DNA of 64,000 bases from Hyphomicrobiales bacterium (lineage in GTDB: Bacteria; Pseudomonadota; Alphaproteobacteria; Rhizobiales; Rhizobiaceae). The notes under the pieces were generated by a model. The model did no database searches and was not told the origin of the DNA. It was given only the letters and a program-made list of their open reading frames with translations. Shown piece by piece: positions 49,860-59,442 of the stretch. Where the stretch lies: assembly GCA_900465665.1 (NCBI GenBank), contig UBJO01000026.1:1-64000 (forward strand). The letters run 5' to 3'. Made by a program: the position numbers and the translations under genes. Each line of letters opens with the position of its first letter. Position 1 is the first letter of the stretch.

Positions 49860-50125
49860 TCCGCAAGCACTCGATCACGCTCCACGGCCACCGCACCAGC
49901 CTTTCGCTGGAAGACGAGTTCTGGACCGAGCTCACCGCCATCGCCGCCGCCCGCACCATCCCGCTCGCCGGCCTGATTTCCGAGATCGACGACAACAGGG
50001 ACGCCGACAGCAACCTCTCCTCGGCACTGCGCCTGCACGTGCTCGCCTGGCTGAAATCGCCGGTCGCCACGCCACAGGACAGCCAGCACGACGACACGGA
50101 AGCGGCGGATGCCGGAGCGCGTTGA
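49856..50125 (+). CDS. Ribbon-helix-helix domain protein
   Basis: The 89-residue product (MIRKHSITLHGHRTSLSLED, FWTELTAIAAARTIPLAGLI) fits the rhizobial RHH_4-type proteins with a strand and two helices, probably DNA-binding as a dimer. It follows the small coupling ORF and overlaps the GrpB-family start by 17 bp, indicating a single operon. Confidence 0.82.
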   Translation: MIRKHSITLHGHRTSLSLEDEFWTELTAIAAARTIPLAGLISEIDDNRDADSNLSSALRLHVLAWLKSPVATPQDSQHDDTEAADAGAR

Positions 50126-50615
50126 GATCGTCCCCTATGATGCGGCATGGCCGACGCACTTCCGCGAAATCGCCGCCGCCCTGAAAACCCTGCTTGGCGA
50201 TCGTGTGCTCGATATCCATCACATCGGCAGCACCTCCATCCCGGGGATGGCCGCCAAGCCGCTCATCGATATCGATGTGATAATGCCCACTCCGGCCGAT
50301 GTCATCGACGCCTGCCCGCTGATGGAAGCGGCCGGCTACGAGCCGCGCGGCAATCGCTACGACGCCGATATCTTCGCCTTCATGAAGCGCACCACAGCAC
50401 CCAGGCAGCGGATATACCTATGCCCGGAAGGCCACGCCACGCACCACCGGCGCATGCAGTTTCGCGATTATCTCAGAACCCACCCGCAAGTCGCCGCCGA
50501 CTATCAGGCGCTGAAGCTCAAGCTGGCCGGGGACTTCGAATATGACGGCGACGGCTACACCGCCGCCAAGGCCGCTTTCGTCAACGACATCGTCGCCCGC
50601 GCCCAAAATCGCTGA
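50109..50615 (+). CDS. GrpB family nucleotidyltransferase-like protein
   Basis: The 168-residue protein has the family motif HHIGSTSIPGMAAKPLIDIDV near residues 36-56, with the GS and DxD features of the nucleotidyltransferase fold, and a conserved YLCPEGHATHHRRMQFRDYL. Function is not established for the family. It closes the small operon beginning with DUF4169. Confidence 0.9.
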   Translation: MPERVEIVPYDAAWPTHFREIAAALKTLLGDRVLDIHHIGSTSIPGMAAKPLIDIDVIMPTPADVIDACPLMEAAGYEPRGNRYDADIFAFMKRTTAPRQRIYLCPEGHATHHRRMQFRDYLRTHPQVAADYQALKLKLAGDFEYDGDGYTAAKAAFVNDIVARAQNR

Positions 50616-50652
50616 GACCTCACCCACAGCCGACACCGGCCGCGCAAGAACA

Positions 50653-53600
50653 TCATTGCGGAACCTGCACCCCCGGCAAACCCGGCACCGTGTTGAAATT
50701 CAGCGAGTTCTGCGGCGGCGTGATCAGTTGCTCCTGCGCCCGGCGCGCCGCCTCGGCTGCGGCCTTGGCATCCGCTTCCGCCTTGGCTTTGGCGGCGGCT
50801 TCCGCCTGCGCCTTGGCTTCAGCTGCGGCCTTGGCGGCTGCTGCCGCCTGGTCGCGTTCGGCCTGCTGTGTCGCAAGCAGCCTCAGCCGCTCCTCCTCCG
50901 CCTTGCGCTGCGCCTCGATGGCGGCGGCCTTCTCACGCTCCTGATCGTTGAACTTGGCGAGCGACACCTCGCGGCGCAGGCGCTGCTGTTCAAGAACGTT
51001 CGACTGCAGCTTCTCGACCCGGCGGCGCTCGCGCTCGAAGGCCCGCAGAGAGAGGTACCCGGTGATATCGGTGACATCCATCACCCGGCCCGGCGATCCG
51101 AGAACGCCGGAGAAATCGAGCCGGATCGACGGGTCGGCGCCGGTCAGCGCCTCGCCCATCGGATTGAGATTGATGTCGAGCGACGCGTTGATCCGCTCCT
51201 GCGGCAGGTCGATCTGCGCATTGCCCGTCAGCGTCGCCTGGTCGGTGGCGACAGTCACGTTCTGGACCCTCAGCACCCCATCCGTGACGTTGAACGGCAC
51301 CGCCGTCGCCGGCAACTTCGCCTCGCCGTTGTTGAGCAGGGTCTCGACGATGGGATGCACCTTGCCCGCGTTCAGCTGGTCCTGCATCGGGTCGGTCGCC
51401 GACAGAAGCGGCGCCAGCATGCCGAGATTGAGACCGCGCACACTGGTATCGCCGAGCTTCATCTCGCCGGAACCGTTGAGCGAGCTTGCGATATCCTTCA
51501 TCGACTTGCCCGATGCTTCCATCGACAGCGCCAGCCCGAACTTGCCGCTGGCCACAGGCGAACCGCCGTCCCGCTGCCACACGACGCCGCCGAGATCGGC
51601 ATTGGCAAGCGCAAGCTTGGTCTGCAGGAAACCGGTTCCATCGGCATTGGTGAACTTCACATTGGCATCAACAGTGCCGCCGTCCCAGTTGCCCTTCATG
51701 TCGTTCAGCTGCAGCTCGTCACCCTTGTAGGCGACGTTGGAGGTGAAGTCGGTGATCGGGTTCGACCAGCCGAGCCAGAACTGCTTGGCGTTAAGCTTCA
51801 GGTTGACATCCATGTCTTTGAACACGGGAATGCCGAGCGGCGCCGCGAGCAGATTGCCGTTCGCCGGATCGGTCATCGGCCCGTAGACCGCCTCGCCCAG
51901 CCAGGTGGCATCGGCCTTCGTCAGGGCCAGATCGCCCGAGGCCGTCGTCCGCTCGGCCTTGCGATCAAGCGTCATGGCGCCGGTGAATTCGTTGTCCGCC
52001 GCATGGCCGGTAATGTTGCCGAAAGCGACCTTGTCGCCATCGATCGCCGCCGTCGTCGTCAGCTTGAACGGCAGGCCTGTCCCCATCTGCGGCACGCCGA
52101 TGCCGTTCATGACGAGATAAGGATCGAGATCGGCGCTCTCCAGCGACAGCGCCAGCTGCCCGTTCATGAAGCTCTGCGGCCGGATATCCACCTTGCCGGC
52201 GGCGGTAAACGAGGTACGGTCCGTGGCAAATGTCAGGTTGGCGTCGGCCGGATCGGTCCCCTCCGCCTGCACCTTCAGCGTCATGCGGCCGTTGGCATCC
52301 GCGTCGACGGGCAACGGATCAAGCCCCGCCTGGCCGAACAGCACCGACGTCACATTGTTTTCAAGCGTCGCCTCGAGGCTCGTCGTGCCCTTGCCGGTCA
52401 GCGCCAGAAGGTCGGACATGCGGTAATCGAGGTTCACGCGGCTGCCATTGGCGACACCGGCAAGCGTCACCGAGAGCCCATCGCCCTGATCGCCGCCGAG
52501 CGTGACGGCGCCGCGCAGCGCTGTATTCGTATACCAGGCGGCGTTGCGCACCAGCCGGTCCATGACCGGATGCTGCGGCAGTTTCTGCTTCAGCATGGTG
52601 AAGAACGGGCCGGGATCGGCCGCCTTGAAGGTAATCTCGCCCGAGCCCTTGTAGTCGAGCAACGATCCCTCGGCACGGCCGGTCGCCGTGAACTCGGCGC
52701 CCGCCAGGTTCTTCACCGAAAGCTTGTCCACGGCGAGCGCGCCGTCGGCGATCGTGAAGCTCGTCTCGACATCGCCCGCTTCGACACCGAACGCCGTGAA
52801 CTTGTCGGCCTTGAGCTGCGCCTTGATCTTGTGGTCGAGAACGTTATTGCCAGCATCCTGCCCGGTGAACAGACCCGTCAGCGCTCGCAGCGCATCGAGA
52901 TCCAACGCATCGCCGGCAAGCGCAACGTCAAGCGTCGGCGCCTGGTTCGGCACCGCCTGGCGGTCGAGCCTGCCCTTGAGCGTCGCGGGACCAACCGCGA
53001 TCTCGAGATCGTCGAACGTCTGCCGCTCATGCGTGAGGTTCACATTCGCCGAAAAACCGGCCTGCTGCAGCGATCGAATAGCCGGATCGACATCACCCGA
53101 CAGCCACGATGCAAGTCCCGTCGGCTGCTTCGAGGCGACGGTGATCGCGCCCTTGAAGGATGGCTGGCCCTGCAGCGTCAGCTGACCGTTACCCTCGACG
53201 AGCGTGCGCCCAGGCAGCGTGCCGAAGGCATGGTCGATCGTCCAGCCGCTGCCGGCCGGCTCCAGATCGAGCTGCACGTCGCGAATGGTGGTATCCCCCG
53301 CCACGATCGCCGGTAGCCTGACACTCGCCTTGCCGGGCACCTGCGGCACCGGGATCTGCGAAACGATCTGGATCAGCGCATTCAGCCGCTGCTTGGCAGA
53401 AAGGCTCGGATCGCGCGAGGTCTTGCCGCCGGAGCCCTGGTTGCCGATGCGGTTGACGTCGATCTGCTGGCCATCGGCGGTGAGCAGGAACTGCGGCTTC
53501 ACGCCGGTATCGAGCGTCGCCTCGCCGGTCACCACGTAGGGGTCTTCCACCGCGCCGATCTCAAGACGGTATTCGGGGATGCGGATGCTCTCGTTGGTAA

Positions 53601-54414
53601 GCTCGAACTTGCCCTTCAGCCTTGGTGGCTGGCTCTTGTCGGTGCCCTTGGCCTGGTTGGTGCCCGTGCGCTCGATCTGCGCCGACATCGTGCCCTGGTA
53701 GTTGGGCTTGCGGTCGACGAGCTTCAGCTCGCCATCGAGATCGACCGACACAGGATGCTTGTCCGGCTGCAGCCGGGTGCGCATCCTGAGAACGCCGTTT
53801 TCGTCGAGCTGGTTGCTGGAGATGAGGAAATTGCCGTGCTCGCCGTCGAGCGCCGCGTCACCTTCGATCCGCCACGGCCCGGCCAGCGATTTCGCCGACA
53901 TCTCGGCGTTGATCCCGGTCACGAGGCGTGTGCGGCCGGATTGATCGTCGATGAACTGAACGTCGCCGCCGCTGACATGCACGTTCTCGAGAACGACGGT
54001 CTTGGCGGGAATTTCCGGCTGGCTGCCGCGCGTCCAGTCGAGCGTGCCGTCCTTCAAGAGCCGCAGCTTGACCTTGGGATTGACCACGCGCATGTCGAAG
54101 ATCAGCGCCTCGCCCGAGAGAAACGGCGCCAGTTCCGCATCCATGGAAAACTGCTCGACCTGCACGATCGGCGACCCGTCCTGCTCCTGGCCGACGCGCA
54201 CGTCGTGCATCGTCACCGAGGGAAACGGCAAAAGGCGCGCATCGACCGCGCCATGGACCACGACCTTCTTGCCGATGATACGGCTGGCCTGATCCTCGAA
54301 ATTCTGTCGGAAGCCGGTCCAATCGATGAACATAGGCGCGAACAGCGCCACGAACAGCGCCACGACAACCACACCACCCAGTACGACGAGAAACCGGCCT
54401 ACCAAGTCAATCAT
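50653..54414 (-). CDS. AsmA-family inner-membrane protein
   Basis: The 1253-residue protein starts with a single membrane anchor (FLVVLGGVVVVALFVALFAP) followed by the AsmA domain (VTMHDVRVGQEQDGSPIVQV) and a very long periplasmic beta-rich region (repeat-beta-groove type). The second AsmA domain lies near LNGSGEMKLGDTSVRGLNL. It ends in an Ala/Lys/Glu-rich coiled coil of about 100 residues and a proline-rich tip. Relatives shape the outer membrane, probably by carrying phospholipid between membranes. It is a stand-alone core gene here. Confidence 0.9.
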   Translation of the reverse strand: MIDLVGRFLVVLGGVVVVALFVALFAPMFIDWTGFRQNFEDQASRIIGKKVVVHGAVDARLLPFPSVTMHDVRVGQEQDGSPIVQVEQFSMDAELAPFLSGEALIFDMRVVNPKVKLRLLKDGTLDWTRGSQPEIPAKTVVLENVHVSGGDVQFIDDQSGRTRLVTGINAEMSAKSLAGPWRIEGDAALDGEHGNFLISSNQLDENGVLRMRTRLQPDKHPVSVDLDGELKLVDRKPNYQGTMSAQIERTGTNQAKGTDKSQPPRLKGKFELTNESIRIPEYRLEIGAVEDPYVVTGEATLDTGVKPQFLLTADGQQIDVNRIGNQGSGGKTSRDPSLSAKQRLNALIQIVSQIPVPQVPGKASVRLPAIVAGDTTIRDVQLDLEPAGSGWTIDHAFGTLPGRTLVEGNGQLTLQGQPSFKGAITVASKQPTGLASWLSGDVDPAIRSLQQAGFSANVNLTHERQTFDDLEIAVGPATLKGRLDRQAVPNQAPTLDVALAGDALDLDALRALTGLFTGQDAGNNVLDHKIKAQLKADKFTAFGVEAGDVETSFTIADGALAVDKLSVKNLAGAEFTATGRAEGSLLDYKGSGEITFKAADPGPFFTMLKQKLPQHPVMDRLVRNAAWYTNTALRGAVTLGGDQGDGLSVTLAGVANGSRVNLDYRMSDLLALTGKGTTSLEATLENNVTSVLFGQAGLDPLPVDADANGRMTLKVQAEGTDPADANLTFATDRTSFTAAGKVDIRPQSFMNGQLALSLESADLDPYLVMNGIGVPQMGTGLPFKLTTTAAIDGDKVAFGNITGHAADNEFTGAMTLDRKAERTTASGDLALTKADATWLGEAVYGPMTDPANGNLLAAPLGIPVFKDMDVNLKLNAKQFWLGWSNPITDFTSNVAYKGDELQLNDMKGNWDGGTVDANVKFTNADGTGFLQTKLALANADLGGVVWQRDGGSPVASGKFGLALSMEASGKSMKDIASSLNGSGEMKLGDTSVRGLNLGMLAPLLSATDPMQDQLNAGKVHPIVETLLNNGEAKLPATAVPFNVTDGVLRVQNVTVATDQATLTGNAQIDLPQERINASLDINLNPMGEALTGADPSIRLDFSGVLGSPGRVMDVTDITGYLSLRAFERERRRVEKLQSNVLEQQRLRREVSLAKFNDQEREKAAAIEAQRKAEEERLRLLATQQAERDQAAAAAKAAAEAKAQAEAAAKAKAEADAKAAAEAARRAQEQLITPPQNSLNFNTVPGLPGVQVPQ

Positions 54415-54647
54415 TCTCCATTCGGGCTACACCGCGGACACAAGGCCAAACTCGATCAGGAAACCCGATCGAGTTTTGACCCTAGATCATCAACCCGAAG
54501 CGTGTGAAGCCGCTTTCAGGCAACAAACCGCGCAATTCCTTGTTACGCCCACGCTTTCCCGGCGGCGCTCCGATTCGCTACGCTGTTCTCAATCCCTATC
54601 GGCATTCATGCCGCAAGCAAGCCAAGATCAAAACAGAGTGTTGATTT

Positions 54648-56060
54648 TCAGGCAGAATGGAAAATCTTGCCCGGATTGAAGATGTTATCCGGGTCGAGCG
54701 CATGCTTGACCTGGCGCATCAGATCGACCGCGCCCCCAAGCTCCTCTTCAAGAAACGCCATCTTGCCCTGGCCGATCCCGTGTTCGCCGGTGCAGGTGCC
54801 GTCCATCGCAAGCGCCCGCTTGTTGAGGCGCGCCACGAAGCCCTCGGCAACAGCGATCCCCTCCTCCGTCTTGTCGTCGAACAGGAGCAGCACGTGAAAG
54901 TTCCCGTCGCCGGCATGGCCGACGATCATAGCCAGAAGACCGTGCTCCTCGATATCGGCCTGCGTCTCGCCGATGCAATCGGCCAGGCGCGAGATCGGCA
55001 CGCAGACGTCGGTCGAGAGCGCCGCCATCTCCGGCGCCAGCGCCCGCGAGGCCCAATAGGCATCGTGGCGGGCTTTCCAGAGCTTGCTGCGTTCCTCGGC
55101 GTTGACGGTCCAGGCGAACTCGCCGCCGCCGCACTCGGCCGCGATCTCGCCGAACTGCGCCGATTGCAGCGCGACCGTTTCGTCGGTGCCATGGAACTCC
55201 ACGAACAGCGTCGGCTTCTCGTCGTAGTTCAGTTTCGAATAGGCGTTGCAGGCGCGGATTTGCAGGGCGTCAAGAAGCTCGATGCGCGCGACGGGAACGC
55301 CCATCTGGATCGTCATGATGACGGCGTCGCAAGCGGCACGCACCGTCGGAAACGCACATACGCCGCCGCCGATCTTCTGCGGAATGCCCTGCAGGCGCAG
55401 CGTCACCGACGTCAGGATGCCGAGCGTACCCTCGGAGCCGACGAAGAGCCGCGTCAGGTCATAGCCGGCCGAGGACTTGCGCGCGCGCCGCGCCGTGCGG
55501 ATTTCCTCGCCATTGGCGGTGACGGCAGTGACCGAAAGAACGTTGTCCTTCATCGTGCCGTAGCGCACCGCGTTGGTGCCGGAGGCGCGCGTCGCCGTCA
55601 TGCCGCCGATAGAGGCGTTGGCACCCGGATCGATCGGGAAAAACAGGCCGGTGTCGCGCAGATAAGTGTTGAGGTCCTCGCGGGTGACGCCCGGCTCGAC
55701 GGTGCAGTCGAGGTCTTCCATATTGACCTCAAGCACGCGGTTCATCCGGCTGAAATCGATCGAAATGCCGCCGTTCGGCGCATTGACCTGCCCTTCCAGC
55801 GACGAACCGGTGCCAAACCCGATAACGGGAACCTTGTGCTCGGCGCAGACCTTCACGACCGCCTTCACGTCATCGGCGCTCTCGGCGAAGAGAACGCCAT
55901 CGGGAAGCTGCGAGGGAATGTAGGTGGTCGTGTGCGCGTGTTGCTCGCGAAACGACTGGCCGGTCTGGAAGCGCTCGCCGAAGTTCTGTTTCAGGATGCC
56001 GAGAACGCTGGCGATACCCGCCTCGTTGCGTGTTCCAGCCTTTGCGTCTTTGAGCGCCAT
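54648..56060 (-). CDS. FAD-binding oxidoreductase (GlcD/D-lactate dehydrogenase type)
   Basis: The 470-residue flavoprotein has the FAD_binding_4 motifs VIGFGTGSSLEGQVNAPNGG and PGANASIGGMTATRASGTNA and the C-terminal GHAGDGNFH and GEHGIGQGKM of D-2-hydroxyacid dehydrogenases. It oxidises a D-2-hydroxy acid such as D-lactate or glycolate and passes electrons to cytochrome or quinone. AAGGAG lies 9 bases before the ATG at 56060; an upstream in-frame start at 56111 is possible. It is monocistronic. Confidence 0.9.
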   Translation of the reverse strand: MALKDAKAGTRNEAGIASVLGILKQNFGERFQTGQSFREQHAHTTTYIPSQLPDGVLFAESADDVKAVVKVCAEHKVPVIGFGTGSSLEGQVNAPNGGISIDFSRMNRVLEVNMEDLDCTVEPGVTREDLNTYLRDTGLFFPIDPGANASIGGMTATRASGTNAVRYGTMKDNVLSVTAVTANGEEIRTARRARKSSAGYDLTRLFVGSEGTLGILTSVTLRLQGIPQKIGGGVCAFPTVRAACDAVIMTIQMGVPVARIELLDALQIRACNAYSKLNYDEKPTLFVEFHGTDETVALQSAQFGEIAAECGGGEFAWTVNAEERSKLWKARHDAYWASRALAPEMAALSTDVCVPISRLADCIGETQADIEEHGLLAMIVGHAGDGNFHVLLLFDDKTEEGIAVAEGFVARLNKRALAMDGTCTGEHGIGQGKMAFLEEELGGAVDLMRQVKHALDPDNIFNPGKIFHSA

Positions 56061-56166
56061 CTCTTTGATCTCCTTACCGTCGTTGCCCGAGGGCACGTTG
56101 GTATGAGACAAGAGATGGCGGCTGTCTAGTAGCAGAATAGCCGCAGCGGTACGGCCATCAGCGACC

Positions 56167-57201
56167 TCAGACGAGCGGCGGGTTCAATCGCGCGAAACCC
56201 TCCTGCCGCTGATACGGAAAATACGGATATGGCGCGCTGACGGCACTCGCCTTGTCGAGCCGCGCGACCTGCTCTTTCGACAGCGACCAGCCGACTGCAC
56301 CAAGGTTCTGCCGCAGCTGCTCCTCGTTGCGCGCGCCGATGATCACGCTCGATACCGTCGGGCGGCCGATCAGCCAGTTGAGCGCGATCTGCGGAACGGT
56401 CTTGCCGGTCTCTTCGGCCACGATATCGAGCGCATCGACGATATCGTAGAGCTTCTCATCGTCGACGGGAGGCCCGTATTCCGCCGTCTGGTGCAGCCGG
56501 CTTCCCTCGGGCAGAGGCTGCCCGCGCCTGATCTTCCCGGTCAACCGCCCCCAGGCAAGCGGGCTCCACACAAGCGCCCCGACGCCCTGATCGGCGCCAA
56601 GCGGCATCAGCTCCCACTCATAGTCGCGGCCGGCCAGCGAGTAATAGACCTGATGCGCCACATAGCGCGGATAGCCATGCTGAGCGGATACGCCGAGCGA
56701 TTTCATCAGCTGCCATCCGGAAAAATTGGAAACGCCGATATAGCGGATCTTCCCGGCATCGATCAGCTGCTCCAGCGTCGAAAGCACCTCCTCGATCGGC
56801 GTCGATGCGTCGAAAGCGTGCAACTGCAAAAGGTCGATGTAGTCGGTGCCAAGCCGCTTCAACGCCGCATCCGTCGCCCGCAACAGCCTGGCGCGCGACG
56901 TCCCCCAATCCCCCGGTCCGTCGCCGACAGGAAGCGCGGTCTTCGTCGAGATCAACACCTGATCACGCCTGCCCTTGATCGCGTGGCCAAGCACCTCCTC
57001 CGACGCGCCCGCCGAATAGACGTCGGCGGTATCGAACAGCGTCACTCCCGCCTCGATCGCGATATCCACCATCCGCGACGCTTCGGCGCCCGTCGTATTG
57101 CCCCAGGCACCGAAGAGCGGCCCAGAGCCGCCGAACGTTCCCACGCCGAAACTCAACACCGGCACCCGAAGGCCGGATGCATCAAGCTGTCTGTATTCCA
57201 T
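56167..57201 (-). CDS. Aldo/keto reductase
   Basis: The 344-residue TIM-barrel enzyme shows the catalytic set of the family: aspartate and tyrosine in LFDTADVYSAG, lysine in LISTKTALP and histidine in LLQLHAFD. It reduces aldehydes or ketones with NADPH. It is divergent from a LysR gene 92 bp away, which is its likely regulator. Substrate unknown. Confidence 0.92.
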   Translation of the reverse strand: MEYRQLDASGLRVPVLSFGVGTFGGSGPLFGAWGNTTGAEASRMVDIAIEAGVTLFDTADVYSAGASEEVLGHAIKGRRDQVLISTKTALPVGDGPGDWGTSRARLLRATDAALKRLGTDYIDLLQLHAFDASTPIEEVLSTLEQLIDAGKIRYIGVSNFSGWQLMKSLGVSAQHGYPRYVAHQVYYSLAGRDYEWELMPLGADQGVGALVWSPLAWGRLTGKIRRGQPLPEGSRLHQTAEYGPPVDDEKLYDIVDALDIVAEETGKTVPQIALNWLIGRPTVSSVIIGARNEEQLRQNLGAVGWSLSKEQVARLDKASAVSAPYPYFPYQRQEGFARLNPPLV

Positions 57202-57293
57202 CGTCAGTCTCCTGTTTCTTCACAAGAGATAGACACTCCATACACGATGAAATAGATTGTCTTCAGGCACACAATTCATGAATTGAAGTCATC

Positions 57294-58196
57294 ATGAGCA
57301 GACCAGACATCAACCGCTCCGGAGAGATGGAAGTCTTCGTCCGCGCCGTCGAACTGGGCGGCTTCACCGCCGCCGCCCACGCCTGCCGCATGACGCCATC
57401 GGCCGTCAGCAAGCTGGTCGCGCGGCTCGAAGCCCGGCTCGGCGCCCGCCTCGTCAACCGCTCCACCCGCAAACTGCAACTCACGCCAGAGGGCTGCGCC
57501 TTTTATGAGCGCAGCGTTACCATTCTTGCCGACATCGCCGAGGCCGAGCGTTCCGCATCGTCGGGAGAACTCGCGGCCGGCCCAGTCCGCATCAACACCA
57601 GCGCCTCCTTCGGCAATCACATCCTGGCGCCGCTCGTCTCGGGCTTCCTCGCCCTCCACCCCAGGATCACGCTCGATATCTCCCACACCGACAAGGTCGT
57701 CGATCTGCTCGACGACCGCGCCGACGTCGCCATCCGCGCCGGACCGCTGAAGAGCTCCACGCTGATCGCCCGCAAGCTCGGCGCGACGGACATGGTCATC
57801 GTCGCCTCGCCCGGCTACCTCGAAACACACGGCACGCCGGCCACCGTGTCCGATCTCGAACATCACCGCCGCATCGGCCTCTCCTATGCCCGCAGCGTCG
57901 AGGGATGGCCCATGCGCGATGGCGGCGACGTGATCCGCTTACCTCTTGCCCCGGGCATCCAGGTCGCCGATGGCGAGGCGATGCGGCACATGGCCTTGTC
58001 GGGCGCCGGCCTCGGCCGCCTCGCCCGCTTCACCGTCCGCTGCGACATCGAGGCCGGCCGCCTTGTCCCGCTTCTCGAAGACCTCAATCCCCACGACACC
58101 GAGGAATTCCACGCCGTCTATATCGGCCAGGGCGGCCCTCTACCGGCTCGGGTGCGCGCGCTGCTCGATTTCCTCGCCGCAAACGTCAGGATGTAA
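57294..58196 (+). CDS. LysR-family transcriptional regulator
   Basis: The 300-residue protein has the helix-turn-helix GGFTAAAHACRMTPSAVSKL and an effector domain of the CrgA/AaeR-like branch (RLVNRSTRKLQLTPEGCAFY). It is transcribed divergently from the aldo/keto reductase gene, the classical arrangement for a LysR target. Confidence 0.92.
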   Translation: MSRPDINRSGEMEVFVRAVELGGFTAAAHACRMTPSAVSKLVARLEARLGARLVNRSTRKLQLTPEGCAFYERSVTILADIAEAERSASSGELAAGPVRINTSASFGNHILAPLVSGFLALHPRITLDISHTDKVVDLLDDRADVAIRAGPLKSSTLIARKLGATDMVIVASPGYLETHGTPATVSDLEHHRRIGLSYARSVEGWPMRDGGDVIRLPLAPGIQVADGEAMRHMALSGAGLGRLARFTVRCDIEAGRLVPLLEDLNPHDTEEFHAVYIGQGGPLPARVRALLDFLAANVRM

Positions 58197-58326
58197 AAGC
58201 TCAAGAATTGGCAATTGACCCCCGGCCCCGCCCGCGCCTATACCCACGGCACGCCATCGGCGCCCGCCGATTTTCCAGCAAAGCCTCTGCCGCTCCCCCA
58301 GACGTCGCATCGACCCGTCATCAGCA

Positions 58327-59442
58327 TTGGCAAGACATGCATCGGATAAGCCGTTGAAAGACGCCAGCCGCAAACTCCGAACCGCCAGCCTGCCGCGCTG
58401 GGCATTCCTGCTTGCCCTCTCCACCATTCTTGTCGTCGGCCTGGAAATGCTCGGCCTGCCCGCCTCGCTGCTGATCGGCCCGATGGTCGCCGCCATCGTG
58501 CTGGCGGTATCGATCGGCCAGGGATCGCTGCGCGTTCCGCGTGCGCCGCTGCTGTTCGGCCAGGCGCTGGTGGGCTTCATGATGGCCCGCGCCATCACCG
58601 TCGATATCCTGCAGACGATGGCGACCGATGCCCCGCTCTTTCTTGCGATGATCTTCTCCGTCATCGCCGCCGCCGGCCTGCTCGGCTGGCTCTTGACCCG
58701 CTGGCAAGTACTCCCGGGCACGACGGCGGTCTGGGGCTCGTCGCCGGGTGCGGCATCGGCCATGGTCATCATGTCGGAAGCCTATGGCGCGGACGCCCGC
58801 CTCGTCGCCTTCATGCAATATCTGCGCGTCGTCTTCGTGGCGGTCGCAGCCTCCGTCGTCGCGCGCCTGTGGGTGGCCGCCGATGGCGGCGAGCCGCCGC
58901 CGCTCATCCTGTTTCCGCCGATCGACTGGCCGGCCTTGATCGAAACCGTCGTGCTCACCGCTCTGTCGGCCTACTGCGCCACGCGCTTCCGCATTCCCGG
59001 GGGCACCATCATCGTCTCGCTGTTCACCGGTTCGCTGCTGCAGGGCTTCGGCCTTCTGAAAATCGAGCTGCCCATGTGGCTCTTGGCGATCAGCTATGCC
59101 CTGATCGGCTGGAGCATCGGCCTGCGCTTTACCCGCGGGATCATCGCCCATGCCGCCCGCGCCCTGCCGCGTGTGACCGCCTCGATCCTGACGCTGATGT
59201 CGCTCTGCGGCTGCATGGCTTATGCGCTGCATGTCTTCGCCGGCGTCGATCCGCTGACCGCCTATCTCGCCACCAGCCCGGGTGGCGCCGATTCCGTCGC
59301 CATCATCGCCGCATCGAGCAATGTCGATGTCCCCTTCGTCATGGCCATGCAGACCGGACGCCTGCTCATCATCCTCCTGACCGGCCCGATGCTCGCGCGC
59401 TTCATCGCCCGGCGCTCCGGCCTTGCGGAAAATCCTGTCTAA
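58327..59442 (+). CDS. AbrB-family membrane protein
   Basis: The 371-residue protein has about ten membrane segments in two related halves, with LLIGPMVAAIVLA, PGTTAVWGSSPGAASAMVIM in the first and ATSPGGADSVAIIAASSNVD in the second. This is the AbrB (ammonia-monooxygenase-associated) family, named in databases as a regulator but looking like a transporter. The start is a TTG at 58327; other TTG codons nearby are possible. Its 3' end overlaps the convergent AraC gene by about 40 bp. Confidence 0.85.
   Translation: MARHASDKPLKDASRKLRTASLPRWAFLLALSTILVVGLEMLGLPASLLIGPMVAAIVLAVSIGQGSLRVPRAPLLFGQALVGFMMARAITVDILQTMATDAPLFLAMIFSVIAAAGLLGWLLTRWQVLPGTTAVWGSSPGAASAMVIMSEAYGADARLVAFMQYLRVVFVAVAASVVARLWVAADGGEPPPLILFPPIDWPALIETVVLTALSAYCATRFRIPGGTIIVSLFTGSLLQGFGLLKIELPMWLLAISYALIGWSIGLRFTRGIIAHAARALPRVTASILTLMSLCGCMAYALHVFAGVDPLTAYLATSPGGADSVAIIAASSNVDVPFVMAMQTGRLLIILLTGPMLARFIARRSGLAENPV

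Noticed and set aside
50542-53316. 924-codon open frame on the + strand
   Set aside because: It is antisense to the AsmA-family gene and is an effect of high GC third positions; its product is low-complexity and basic.
54657-56129. 490-codon open frame on the + strand
   Set aside because: It is the shadow of the FAD-binding oxidoreductase gene, whose motifs are clear on the other strand.
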